The notes: generated from the letters alone by a model not told the origin. Shown: positions 1 through 5,685, counted from the stretch's first letter. The stretch: DNA of 5,911 nucleotides from Chloroflexota bacterium (GCA_005881995.1 VBHV01000572.1:1-5911), one strand, 5' to 3'. Program-made: numbers and translations.

Positions 1-784
1 CGCCAGCCTCGAAGCCAACCCATGACCAGACACCGAGCGCCATCGCGACCCCAATACCCAGGAGACCACCGGGAGCCGCAGTGAGGGTTGTCGTGTTGGT
101 CGCGTTGACAAATGGATGCCCCGATGGAGTAGGGTTCGCGCCGGCTGTAGTAAAGGTATGCACGAAATCATGGCCGGATGCGCCACCATGGATGGTGATG
201 ACAAGATCGAGTACGAGCAGAACACCAACTTCAAGGACGAGGAAAGGGGCCATCGCGAAGACCGACCACTTCACATCGAAGTAGGAGAGCGAGAAGATAA
301 TCACTGCGCCAATCAAAGCCCAGGTCACCCAACCGCCAGGGGTATTGAAGTGTGCGTAATTCGCAAATGAACTGTTCGTGTAGGATCCAAACGCACCGAG
401 CAGAGACGCTTCAAAGAGGGCATAACCGCCCATCATCAGCCAGCCCGCCTGAAACGCGGCGCGTCTGCCAAGACTGTGACGAACCCAGGTGTAAAAGCCC
501 CCTGCCGAGGTCAGGCGACGTGACAAATACACAATGGAGACGCCGAGCAGCATCAGTCCGATACCAGAAAGTAAGAAGACGAGCGGTGTGGTTGCGCCTG
601 CCTGCGACGCCATCGACGGCACGTTAAAGAGCATGGCAGAGATGGGTGCAGAACCGGCCAGACAGAAATAGAGGACACCAGGGAGACCGATGGCATTCTT
701 ATGGAGCTTATCGATATTCGCCCTGTCTACATCGATATCTCCAGCAGTTGCCGTGGATTGGATGAATTCATCCTTTGTTGCCAT
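1..784 (-). CDS. APC-family amino acid permease, N-terminal 261 residues (runs off left edge)
   Basis: Reading the minus strand from the ATG at 784 gives 261 uninterrupted codons, with one base left over at the window edge. The start is well set by GGAGGTG (795-789) six bases upstream. The first 25-30 residues are hydrophilic, then TM1 begins (GLPGVLYFCLAGSAPISAM, residues 33-51), where the APC fold normally has its unwound substrate-binding stretch. Next come TM2 (about 67-87), the TM2-3 signature SAGGFYTWV (93-101), TM3 (about 109-132), TM4 (about 152-168) and TM5 (about 173-197). A 35-residue Thr/Asn-rich stretch follows (about 200-235), then the start of TM6, GVWSWVGFEAG (251-261), a typical APC motif. 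Family knowledge: such proteins are inner-membrane secondary transporters of amino acids or related solutes. The substrate cannot be read from this half. It is divergent from the second permease at 1181, so the two may share regulation. The fold call is confident; the substrate is unknown. Confidence 0.88.
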   Translation of the reverse strand, partial: MATKDEFIQSTATAGDIDVDRANIDKLHKNAIGLPGVLYFCLAGSAPISAMLFNVPSMASQAGATTPLVFLLSGIGLMLLGVSIVYLSRRLTSAGGFYTWVRHSLGRRAAFQAGWLMMGGYALFEASLLGAFGSYTNSSFANYAHFNTPGGWVTWALIGAVIIFSLSYFDVKWSVFAMAPFLVLEVGVLLVLDLVITIHGGASGHDFVHTFTTAGANPTPSGHPFVNATNTTTLTAAPGGLLGIGVAMALGVWSWVGFEAG

Positions 785-1180
785 TTTTCACCTCCATGAA
801 CAAGACCATTAGAACAAAGATCACTGCGATTGAATGTATACAATGGATGAGACATGGGCTAGAAGCTTCTCAACAATAACATTCACATTGATGGAAGTCA
901 ATAGAAGAATGTAATGAATTTTTCTACACAGGGCTAGACAAACTGCCTACCAAGCTGTATTCATGTCATACCTTCGAGCGAGACGGTTGTACCACTAAAG
1001 TGTGAGTCCACGCTCACTCTTAAGAGCGATGCATTGAGGAAAACTCCGTCCTATACTTTACTCAATTAGGAAGCAGGCGTTGAACTTCACCTCGCGTACT
1101 CCACGGCAGATGAAAACATTGGTTCTTGTCGTCGACACGTTGAGGAAACGTCTCCGGGAAGAAAGACAGTTGAGCGTATT
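785..1180. promoter_or_regulatory. Divergent intergenic region between two permease genes, with several short palindromes
   Basis: This 396-base stretch holds no gene I can support. It must contain the promoters of both permeases. It is AT-richer than its flanks up to about 960. Visible dyads are TGTATACA (835-842), the perfect 10-mer AGAAGCTTCT (861-870), a nested structure ACATTC(879-884)..ATTGA(887-891)..TCAAT(898-902)..GAATGT(907-912), GTGAG(1002-1006)/CTCAC(1013-1017), and the perfect 10-mer CTCTTAAGAG (1017-1026). TATACT at 1052-1057 would serve as a -10 box for the plus-strand permease, giving a leader of about 115 bases, but no good -35 sits 16-18 bases before it (TTGAGG at 1034 is only 12 away). 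I recognise no known riboswitch or T-box. Confidence 0.4.
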
Positions 1181-3175
1181 ATGGCACAGGCGGTATCACG
1201 ACTGCCCGAAGGGGATGGGCAGCACCAGAGCGTAGGCCAGCTCGGTCCCTTGCTGTGCTGGGCCGTCGTCTTCGCCGACATCGGCTCTTCGATCTATTAT
1301 GTTCCAGGCATCCTCTATGGGCGCGTCGGCAACCTGGCCGGTTTTTTTGTGCTGCTCACCATGTCCGTGTTCGTGCTGCTCACCCTCAAATACGCCGAGG
1401 TGAGCGCTCGCTTCCCTGAAGGTGGAGGGGTAGTGACGGTTGCGGCGCAGGCGATCAACTCCTGGGTCGGAGCCCTGGGCGGCATGTTCATCCTGGTCAG
1501 CTACTTTCTCACGGCCGCCATCAGCTGCCTGTCGGCAGTCCAGTACTTCAGCGTGGTGCTCCCTACAATTTACCCCTTTATCCTGGAGATCACGATCAGT
1601 GTCCTGTTGCTGCTTGGCTTGTTGAACTGGATCGGGATTAGCGAGAGCGCCAAAGTGAGCCTGGTTGGAGCCCTCATCGCCTTTGTCAGTGACCTCGCCG
1701 TCATCTGGACTGTCTTTACCCACATCCCCATTTCTGAATTCCCCTCCCTCTTCGCCAGGATGTTCGCGCACGCGTCGCTCACCCCCAGCTCGATCCTGGT
1801 CGGCTTCGCCGGTTCATTTCTGGCGTTCTCCGGCCTGGAGAGCATCTCGCAACTCTCGCCCTCGATGAAGGCGCCCCGCAAGAAGATTATCAGCATAGCG
1901 CTGCTGCTGGTGGTCATCACGATTGGCGTGACCAGCCCGCTGCTGACGATCCTGGCAACCCTGCTGCAACAAGATGCGGCGGCCGATCCCGTGCTTGCCA
2001 CGCAGCTGCTCTCGTTGCTGGGTGGGCACTGGGGGAACCTCGTTTTGCAGACGGAGGTGGCGATCAGCGCCAGCCTGATCCTGGCATTCGCCAGCAATAC
2101 CGCACTGATTGGCGCGTACCATGTATTTCTAGCCCTCGCACGCATGGAGTTCTTCCCCGAATTTATCCTGAAGCGCAACCGGTTCCGCGGGACACCGCAC
2201 TGGTCGATCGCGTTGGCGACGGGCATTACCATTGCTGTGCTGCTGCTTGTGCGCGGCGAGATCAATATCCTGGGCGATATGTACGCGTTCGGGCTGCTGG
2301 GAGCCTTTACCGTGACGTGTGTCGGACTGGATATTATCCGGTACCGTGAACGTAAGGCAGTACTGGCTGACTTCCTTGCTGACAGGCTCGAACATCATGA
2401 GCACAATGGACAAAGCTCTGGCGAATGGAACAGCCAGTTCCGGAACTCATTTCTTTCCAACCATCTATCTTCCTTGTCCCGCTTCAATGGGTACAGAGCC
2501 TCGGGAGACGCCTCTGGGAAAAGGTGGGCGCTGGCTGACGCTGTTGCACGGTGGGGGACTGGCCTGTGGAAACGGCTCGATTTCTGGCTGGGGGTGCTGA
2601 CCACACTATTGGTTGTGCTGGCCTGGTCGATCAGCATCGTCTCCCAACCGCTGGCGACCGCCTTTGGCTGTTCGGTCGCATTCGCCGGAATGGCCGTCGC
2701 CTACGTCAACTATAGACGGGGCCGTGCGCCCGTGGTAATCCCTTACCTGGATAGGCGCATGCCCGAGGCGCTCCTCGCCGTGCTTACTGCCGGTGATGCA
2801 CACAATGACGCCGTGATCGACTCGGCTATCAACCATGCACGTGGGAAGCCGGTGGTGTTTCTGTACCTTGCTGAGCCGAAAACGGAGCGCGTCCCCCGGT
2901 TGTTCGAAGTGGTGGATCCCTACCTGGAAGACGAGCCCGCCAAAACCACCTTGAAGCAGGCAGCGCTGTTGGCACGCAAGGCCGGGCTGGTCTCCCGCTT
3001 TGTCTACCGGCCACAAGCGCCAGGATCAGCCGGGCGTATCTGGCAGACCGTTCACCCGCGCGACGTGGTGCTCACCGCCGAGCGCGCGGCGCAGGTCGAG
3101 GAGATCAACCCCGACCGCATCCGCTACGAACTCACCCCGCACGGGAAAATCGCACACCTGCTCAAGAGCTGGTGA
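1181..3175 (+). CDS. APC-type transporter with C-terminal universal-stress-protein-like domain
   Basis: This 664-residue membrane protein begins at ATG 1181. The frame is open back to a TAG at 1067 but offers no other start, and the Shine-Dalgarno is weak. TM1 (about 22-44) carries FADIGSSIYYVPGILY, and TM2-3 carry RFPEGGGVVTVAAQAI (78-92). TM6 has GFAGSFLAFSGLESISQLSPSMKAPRK in the region 208-234, the APC hallmark of an acidic residue followed by Pro and basic residues. RGTPHWSIALA (336-346) is the usual TM8-9 junction. A hydrophilic Ser/Asn/His-containing insert (about 391-465) separates TM10 from two last TMs (about 467-488 and 492-509). From about 516 to 664 the chain is soluble and alternates predicted strand and helix like a USP domain: LLAVLTA, NDAVIDSAINHA, KPVVFLYLAE, AKTTLKQAALLARKAG, VSRFVYRP, RDVVLTAE. 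The glycine-rich USP ATP loop is not evident. Likely role: amino acid or related solute transport, regulated through the cytoplasmic domain. The substrate is unknown. Confidence 0.88.
   Translation: MAQAVSRLPEGDGQHQSVGQLGPLLCWAVVFADIGSSIYYVPGILYGRVGNLAGFFVLLTMSVFVLLTLKYAEVSARFPEGGGVVTVAAQAINSWVGALGGMFILVSYFLTAAISCLSAVQYFSVVLPTIYPFILEITISVLLLLGLLNWIGISESAKVSLVGALIAFVSDLAVIWTVFTHIPISEFPSLFARMFAHASLTPSSILVGFAGSFLAFSGLESISQLSPSMKAPRKKIISIALLLVVITIGVTSPLLTILATLLQQDAAADPVLATQLLSLLGGHWGNLVLQTEVAISASLILAFASNTALIGAYHVFLALARMEFFPEFILKRNRFRGTPHWSIALATGITIAVLLLVRGEINILGDMYAFGLLGAFTVTCVGLDIIRYRERKAVLADFLADRLEHHEHNGQSSGEWNSQFRNSFLSNHLSSLSRFNGYRASGDASGKRWALADAVARWGTGLWKRLDFWLGVLTTLLVVLAWSISIVSQPLATAFGCSVAFAGMAVAYVNYRRGRAPVVIPYLDRRMPEALLAVLTAGDAHNDAVIDSAINHARGKPVVFLYLAEPKTERVPRLFEVVDPYLEDEPAKTTLKQAALLARKAGLVSRFVYRPQAPGSAGRIWQTVHPRDVVLTAERAAQVEEINPDRIRYELTPHGKIAHLLKSW
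2726..3172 (+). other. USP-like cytoplasmic domain of the transporter
   Basis: Residues about 516-664 follow the last membrane segment and a basic YRRGRAPVV junction. The order of hydrophobic strands and amphipathic helices matches the Rossmann-like USP fold: strand LLAVLT, helix over NDAVIDSAINHA, strand PVVFLYLAE, long helix AKTTLKQAALLARKAG, strand VSRFVYR, helix SAGRIWQTV, strand DVVLTAE. The canonical G-x2-G-x9-G-S/T nucleotide loop after the fourth strand is missing, so nucleotide binding is doubtful. The assignment rests on pattern and on the two USP genes next door. Confidence 0.55.
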
Positions 3176-3180
3176 GATGA

Positions 3181-3231
3181 CTGGCTTGGTGAGAAGCACT
3201 CCTGCCTCCTCTCACCTGTTGAACCAGCCAG
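3181..3231. terminator. Hairpin between convergent genes, possible bidirectional terminator
   Basis: GGTGAGA (3188-3194) pairs with TCTCACC (3210-3216) around a 15-base loop, overlapping the stop codon of the minus-strand USP gene. CTGGCT (3181-3186) can pair with AGCCAG (3226-3231) outside it. An alternative pairing of CTGGCTTGGT with ACCAGCCAG needs one bulge. There is no T-tract on either side, so intrinsic termination is uncertain. The location between two converging genes is what favours the call. Confidence 0.35.
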
Positions 3232-3670
3232 AGAGCCACCTCAACCTGGGGAAACCGCCCTCATTGGAGGGCAAAGGGGCGATGTACAAGGGAAGGCTGT
3301 GGTCCTCGAGGAGCTGCTTGACCTCACCCGTTGCGAGCAGCACCCCTGCTCCACGATGCACAAAGAGCAGAATGCCAGCACACTCCATTTCCTGGGCGAG
3401 CGCGCGGATACTGCGCGCGGGATGGTGGGTGTACAGTTCAATGCGCACAATGGGCACGGCCTGTCTTGCCGCTTTGTGCTGCACAAATTCCAAAAAATCC
3501 TTTGACTGCTGGATCGCTTCCAGACGTGGCTTTCGTGTGCCCAGCGTCTCTGGAAGGCTGATCAGTGACAGGACCACCAGCGTGGAATGGAAGCGCTGTG
3601 CGAACGCAAGCGCGTAGGTAATAGCGGAGACATCTATCCCGTGAGTGAACGGCAATAGCAGATTGGTCAT
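3212..3670 (-). CDS. Degenerate universal stress protein (UspA-like), about 152 aa
   Basis: From the ATG at 3670 the product is 152 residues, the usual single-domain USP size. It opens with strand MTNLLLPFTHG, then helix ITYALAFAQRFHS and strand TLVVLSLISLP. After a charged helix (about 47-70) come strand IVRIELYTHHP, helix ARSIRALAQEMECAG, strand ILLFVHRGAG and the final strand LPLYIAPLP. The ATP loop is not conserved: after RGAG the expected G-S/T is replaced by TGEVKQLLED, and the first-strand Asp is absent (PFTHG). It probably belongs to the class of USPs that do not bind ATP. The frame stays open to an ATG at 3751, but that ATG lies directly on a GGAGG sequence that better serves the ATG at 3738 in another frame, so I prefer 3670, where USP homology begins. 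It lies downstream of the other USP gene on the same strand and probably in the same transcript. Confidence 0.75.
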   Translation of the reverse strand: MTNLLLPFTHGIDVSAITYALAFAQRFHSTLVVLSLISLPETLGTRKPRLEAIQQSKDFLEFVQHKAARQAVPIVRIELYTHHPARSIRALAQEMECAGILLFVHRGAGVLLATGEVKQLLEDHSLPLYIAPLPSNEGGFPRLRWLSGWFNR

Positions 3671-3738
3671 AACCGCCACCGTGTCAAAAGGAGCGTCTCG
3701 CCCGGTGTTATTGGCGCGGTCGGTTCGCTCGCATCCAT
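3667..3738 (-). CDS. Possible 23-codon leader peptide coupled to the USP gene
   Basis: On the minus strand GGAGG (3749-3745) stands six bases before an ATG at 3738. The frame runs 23 codons (MDASEPTAPITPGETLLLTR, then WRL) and stops at TGA 3669-3667. That stop overlaps the ATG of the USP gene (ATGA, 3670-3667). The USP ATG itself has only a weak GGTGGCGG upstream. This arrangement is typical of translational coupling, where ribosomes ending the leader restart at the USP codon. The peptide has no recognisable domain or obvious attenuator run. The alternative is that initiation occurs at 3751 or 3670 and the ORF is chance. Confidence 0.4.
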   Translation of the reverse strand: MDASEPTAPITPGETLLLTRWRL

Positions 3739-3855
3739 AGTGGTCCTCCATTCAGGTGCGGACTCTTTCGATGAGATCAAGCGGGACAGCTCTCTTCTTA
3801 CCACGTGCTCATTTCAAAAATCACGACGGCACTTCCCACGACAGGGGACATACCC

Positions 3856-4581
3856 TCAATCATTGAAGTAGCGCAACCCGCCTTTGACTTTCTGGCAGCA
3901 GAGGATACCATCACTCGCTAATCGCTCAAGGGCATGGGCAGCCGCCTCTACCTCTTTGATCCCGACTGTTCTCCCGGGTGGGGTAAACACCTGGGCCACA
4001 TCGCAAGCTGTGAAGACGAGCAGGGATCCGGGATGCTCACGCAGGAAGCGCGTGACGGCTTCCTTATACCAGGCCACCAGGCCCCTGGTACGCGGCGTGC
4101 GGGGCGGGACAACCAGTGTGACGGGACACGGGGCAAGCCGCATGACGCGACGTGAGGTACTTCCGACCAACACGCGCCGTATCCTTTGTCCAAGGGTGTT
4201 TCCACGGCTCCCAAGCACAATCCTGTCAACACCCAGTTCCCTCGCGACCTTCACGATTTCGTCTGCGGGGGAACCCTTGCGCTGCAGCCACTCTATCCGT
4301 TCGGGGGCAATCCCCCGCTGCTGTAAAGCAGTACGCACCTTCCACAGGACGCGCTCCGCCTGCAGGCGTTGCTGGGGAGCCGGGGAAAAGGTGCGAATGC
4401 TCGTCATCGACTTTCCCCACACAGGCGAGGCATCAGCAGGGATGGGGATGACGTGGAGCAGGACCAGGCGAGTGTCCTGTGGCGACTGATCGAGGAGTTC
4501 GCTTGCCATACGCAGAGCGAGCTGCGCGGGAGGGGAGAGGCCCGTATCAACTCCTAGCAAAATGCGCTTGTTCGTAGCCAT
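3856..4581 (-). CDS. Universal stress protein with C-terminal winged-helix-like extension
   Basis: The product is 241 residues. Residues 1-158 form a USP domain: first strand RILLGVDTG with the conserved Asp12, helix PAQLALRMASELLDQ, strand RLVLLHVIPIP, a long helix (about 68-90), strand IEWLQRKGSP, helix DEIVKVARELGVD, strand RIVLGSRG and final strand PCPVTLVVPP. The nucleotide loop G124-S-R-G127 followed by G140-S141 has 12 residues between the glycines where the family normally has 9, so ATP binding is likely but with a longer loop. Residues about 171-241 are extra to the family: helix WYKEAVTRFLREHPG, then FTACDVAQVF, VGIKEVEAAAHALERLASDG and ILCCQKVKGGLRYFN. This reads like a helix-turn-helix with a wing. 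An AAGGAG lies 15 bases before the ATG, farther than ideal. The gene precedes the second USP by about 117 bases on the same strand. Confidence 0.85.
   Translation of the reverse strand: MATNKRILLGVDTGLSPPAQLALRMASELLDQSPQDTRLVLLHVIPIPADASPVWGKSMTSIRTFSPAPQQRLQAERVLWKVRTALQQRGIAPERIEWLQRKGSPADEIVKVARELGVDRIVLGSRGNTLGQRIRRVLVGSTSRRVMRLAPCPVTLVVPPRTPRTRGLVAWYKEAVTRFLREHPGSLLVFTACDVAQVFTPPGRTVGIKEVEAAAHALERLASDGILCCQKVKGGLRYFND
3859..4071 (-). other. Winged-helix-like tail of the 241-aa USP
   Basis: Residues about 171-241 fall after a Pro/Arg-rich linker (PPRTPRTRG). The pattern FTACDVAQVF, then KEVEAAAHALERLASDG, then two short hydrophobic strands with a glycine turn (KGGLRYF) resembles the helix2-helix3-wing arrangement of small winged-helix domains. 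This is a shape argument only, with no sequence family recognised. Confidence 0.4.
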
Positions 4582-4642
4582 TTCAGTTGTCGGCCACTCC
4601 TTCGAGGCACCTGCGCAACCTATGGGCTGACCAGGTCAGGAT

Positions 4643-4777
4643 GTGAATGATTGCCAGGAAGACATTTGGACTGCCAGGGCGACCGCGAGGGTCGCCCGTA
4701 CAATAGACGTTGACGTGTAACACGGGCACATTGGTATTGTACGGGCGACCCTCGCGGTCGCCCTGGCAATCATTCAC
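4643..4777. repeat. REPIN-like inverted pair of palindromic repeats
   Basis: Two copies of a repeat face each other. The right arm (4735-4777, 43 bases) is the exact reverse complement of 4643-4658 plus 4679-4705; the left arm has 20 extra bases at 4659-4678. The spacer is 29 bases (4706-4734), with a small CGTGT-A-ACACG dyad at its centre. Each arm also holds its own perfect hairpin: stem GGGCGACC/GGTCGCCC with a 5-base loop, at 4677-4697 and 4743-4763. Inverted doublets of short palindromes are characteristic of REPINs/BIMEs, which in other bacteria are mobilised by RAYT transposases. No RAYT gene is in this window. Genome copy number is not known from here. Confidence 0.7.
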
Positions 4778-4901
4778 AGACCCTGGCGGCTCAGGTGCTC
4801 TCTGTGGCGTTTGTGCGCCACGCTGTGATACACTGGTAGCGAGTAAACCGATTCCGGGTACTATTCCTCATGCGTGTACGCGCTCGGTTCTCTCCGTGCT
4901 T

Positions 4902-4928
4902 TACTATTGAGACAAGTATACTATTGAG
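4902..4928 (+). repeat. 10-bp direct repeat TACTATTGAG, period 17, with -10-like TATACT
   Basis: TACTATTGAG occurs exactly at 4902-4911 and 4919-4928. The gap overlaps TATACT (4917-4922), the best -10 box upstream of the response regulator. Tandem decamers over a promoter suggest a binding site for a dimeric regulator, possibly the response regulator itself. The promoter assignment is tentative. Confidence 0.35.
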
Positions 4929-4966
4929 TGTTTCTCAGCACATCGCCCAGGCGGGTGAACGGGGCT

Positions 4967-5011
4967 TACCACTTTGGTGGTAGGACCCTCTCACCCCCAA
5001 GGAGGAGGGTC
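4967..5011 (+). promoter_or_regulatory. Two leader hairpins, one enclosing the Shine-Dalgarno of the response regulator
   Basis: TACCAC (4967-4972) pairs with GTGGTA (4977-4982) over a TTTG loop. GACCCTC (4984-4990) pairs with GAGGGTC (5005-5011), and the strong AAGGAGG (4999-5005) lies in its loop and stem edge, seven bases before the ATG at 5013. Folding of the second hairpin would partly hide the ribosome binding site, so translation could be tuned by structure. No known riboswitch class is recognised. Confidence 0.35.
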
Positions 5012-5012
5012 G

Positions 5013-5663
5013 ATGGCGATTCGTGTGTTGATTGCCGACGATCACAGTGTCGTACGCGAGGGGCTGCGCAGGTTTCTGGGACGTGCTCCTGAACTGACCG
5101 TGGTGGGTGAGGCGTCTGATGGGGCCGAAGCAGTCTAACTCGCGCGACAGCTGCACCCAGATGTGGTGCTGATGGATCTGCTCATGCCTGTAATGGACGG
5201 GATTGCGGCCACCGCGGCCATCCGCAAGGAACTGCTGGAGACCGAGGTTGTCGCCCTGACGAGCGTGTTAGAAAGCACTGCCGTGGTCGGTGCGGTGAGG
5301 GCGGGGGCGATTGGCTACCTGCTCAAGGACATACAAGCTTCCGAACTGCGGAGAGCCATTAAAGCAGCCGCGGCTGGGCAGGTCCAACTGACTCCACAGG
5401 CCTCAGCCTATTTGATGCGCGAAGTACGGACACCCGAGGCGATAGAGGCATTGACCGAGCGTGAGAGGGAGGTGCTGCGCCTCCTGGTCCAGGGGCGCTC
5501 GAACAAGGAAATCGGACGAGACCTGCAGATTGCTGAGGACACCGTGAAGACCCATGTCAAGCATATTATGGCAAAGTTGGGCGTGCAGAGCCGCACCCAG
5601 GCGGTGCTCTGCGCGATGCGTTTTGGACTGGTCTCAACCCAACAAGGAAAGCAGCCCAAGTGA
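5013..5663 (+). pseudogene. NarL/LuxR-family response regulator interrupted by an in-frame TAA
   Basis: From ATG 5013, behind AAGGAGG, the frame encodes a complete 216-residue NarL-type regulator except for TAA at codon 42 (5136-5138). The receiver domain shows the acidic pair D9-D10 (VLIADDHSVVREGL), phosphoacceptor D55 in VVLMDLLMP, T83 (VVALTS) and K105 (GYLLKD). After a linker (about 122-145) the LuxR-type HTH runs from LTEREREVLRLLVQG (147-161) through NKEIGRDLQIAEDTVKTHVK (164-183) to the end. The reading frame is the same before and after the stop, so a single substitution (for example CAA, GAA or AAA to TAA) explains it. All other family residues are intact, which suggests a recent mutation, a sequencing error, or readthrough. 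A likely histidine kinase follows at 5764. The family would act as a phosphorylation-controlled transcription factor. Confidence 0.75.
5163..5663 (+). CDS. Open downstream part of the response regulator (receiver remainder plus LuxR HTH)
   Basis: After the TAA the frame stays open from 5139. The first possible starts are GTG 5163, GTG 5166 and ATG 5172, none with a visible Shine-Dalgarno. A product from 5163 would be 166 residues. It would keep the phosphorylatable Asp (VVLMDLLMP), the conserved Thr and Lys, and the entire LuxR-type HTH, but would lack the first strand and helix and the acidic Asp pair that binds Mg2+. Phosphorylation would therefore be impaired. If made, it might bind DNA constitutively. 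Gene callers may report it as a separate gene; I see it as a fragment of the 5013 gene. Confidence 0.45.
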   Translation: MVLMDLLMPVMDGIAATAAIRKELLETEVVALTSVLESTAVVGAVRAGAIGYLLKDIQASELRRAIKAAAAGQVQLTPQASAYLMREVRTPEAIEALTEREREVLRLLVQGRSNKEIGRDLQIAEDTVKTHVKHIMAKLGVQSRTQAVLCAMRFGLVSTQQGKQPK

Positions 5664-5665
5664 TG

Positions 5666-5685
5666 CTGTCACAGGCGCGTGACAG
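5666..5685 (+). terminator. Perfect hairpin just after the response-regulator stop
   Basis: CTGTCAC (5666-5672) and GTGACAG (5679-5685) form a 7-bp stem with a 6-base loop, two bases after the TGA. No T-run follows, so it may be an attenuator, an mRNA-stabilising element or an operator for the next gene rather than a true terminator. Confidence 0.35.

Larger units (their letters stand above)
4582..5012. promoter_or_regulatory. Divergent intergenic region between USP and response-regulator genes
   Basis: These 431 bases carry no supported gene. From left to right they hold a small CTGACC/GGTCAG palindrome (4627-4639), the REPIN-like element (4643-4777), a GTGGCG/CGCCAC hairpin with a 6-base loop (4804-4821), a 10-bp direct repeat (4902-4928), and two hairpins just before the response-regulator start. 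Promoters for both outward genes should lie here. TATACT at 4917-4922 is the best plus-strand -10 candidate, but it has no recognisable -35. Confidence 0.4.

Noticed and set aside
281..310. A possible frameshift in the left permease near the TM4 segment
   Set aside because: Re-reading the complement carefully gives a continuous frame (VIIFSLSYFDVKWS) and exactly 261 codons to the edge, so the gene is intact within the window.
81..627. Three plus-strand open frames between 81 and 627
   Set aside because: They lie antisense to the permease N-terminus, have no ribosome binding site and no recognisable motifs.
1110..1235. A 41-codon plus-strand ORF (MKTLVLVVDTLRKRL...) overlapping the transporter start
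   Set aside because: It has no Shine-Dalgarno, overlaps a well-supported gene in another frame and shows no recognisable domain.
1570..2265. Long minus-strand open frames inside the transporter gene (also 1196-1771)
   Set aside because: They are antisense shadows of a clear membrane-protein coding frame; their translations are low in complexity and lack family motifs.
3884..4489. A 201-codon plus-strand open frame opposite the 241-aa USP gene
   Set aside because: It is antisense to a convincing USP frame. Its translation is rich in Arg, Ser and Thr with no domain pattern.
4643..4777. A CRISPR array or insertion-sequence ends as explanations for the repeat
   Set aside because: There is only one inverted pair, with no regular direct repeats and spacers and no transposase. 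A REPIN-like element fits better.
4804..4821. The GTGGCG/CGCCAC hairpin as an intrinsic terminator
   Set aside because: The stem is only 6 bp with no T-tract, and no gene ends just upstream on the plus strand.
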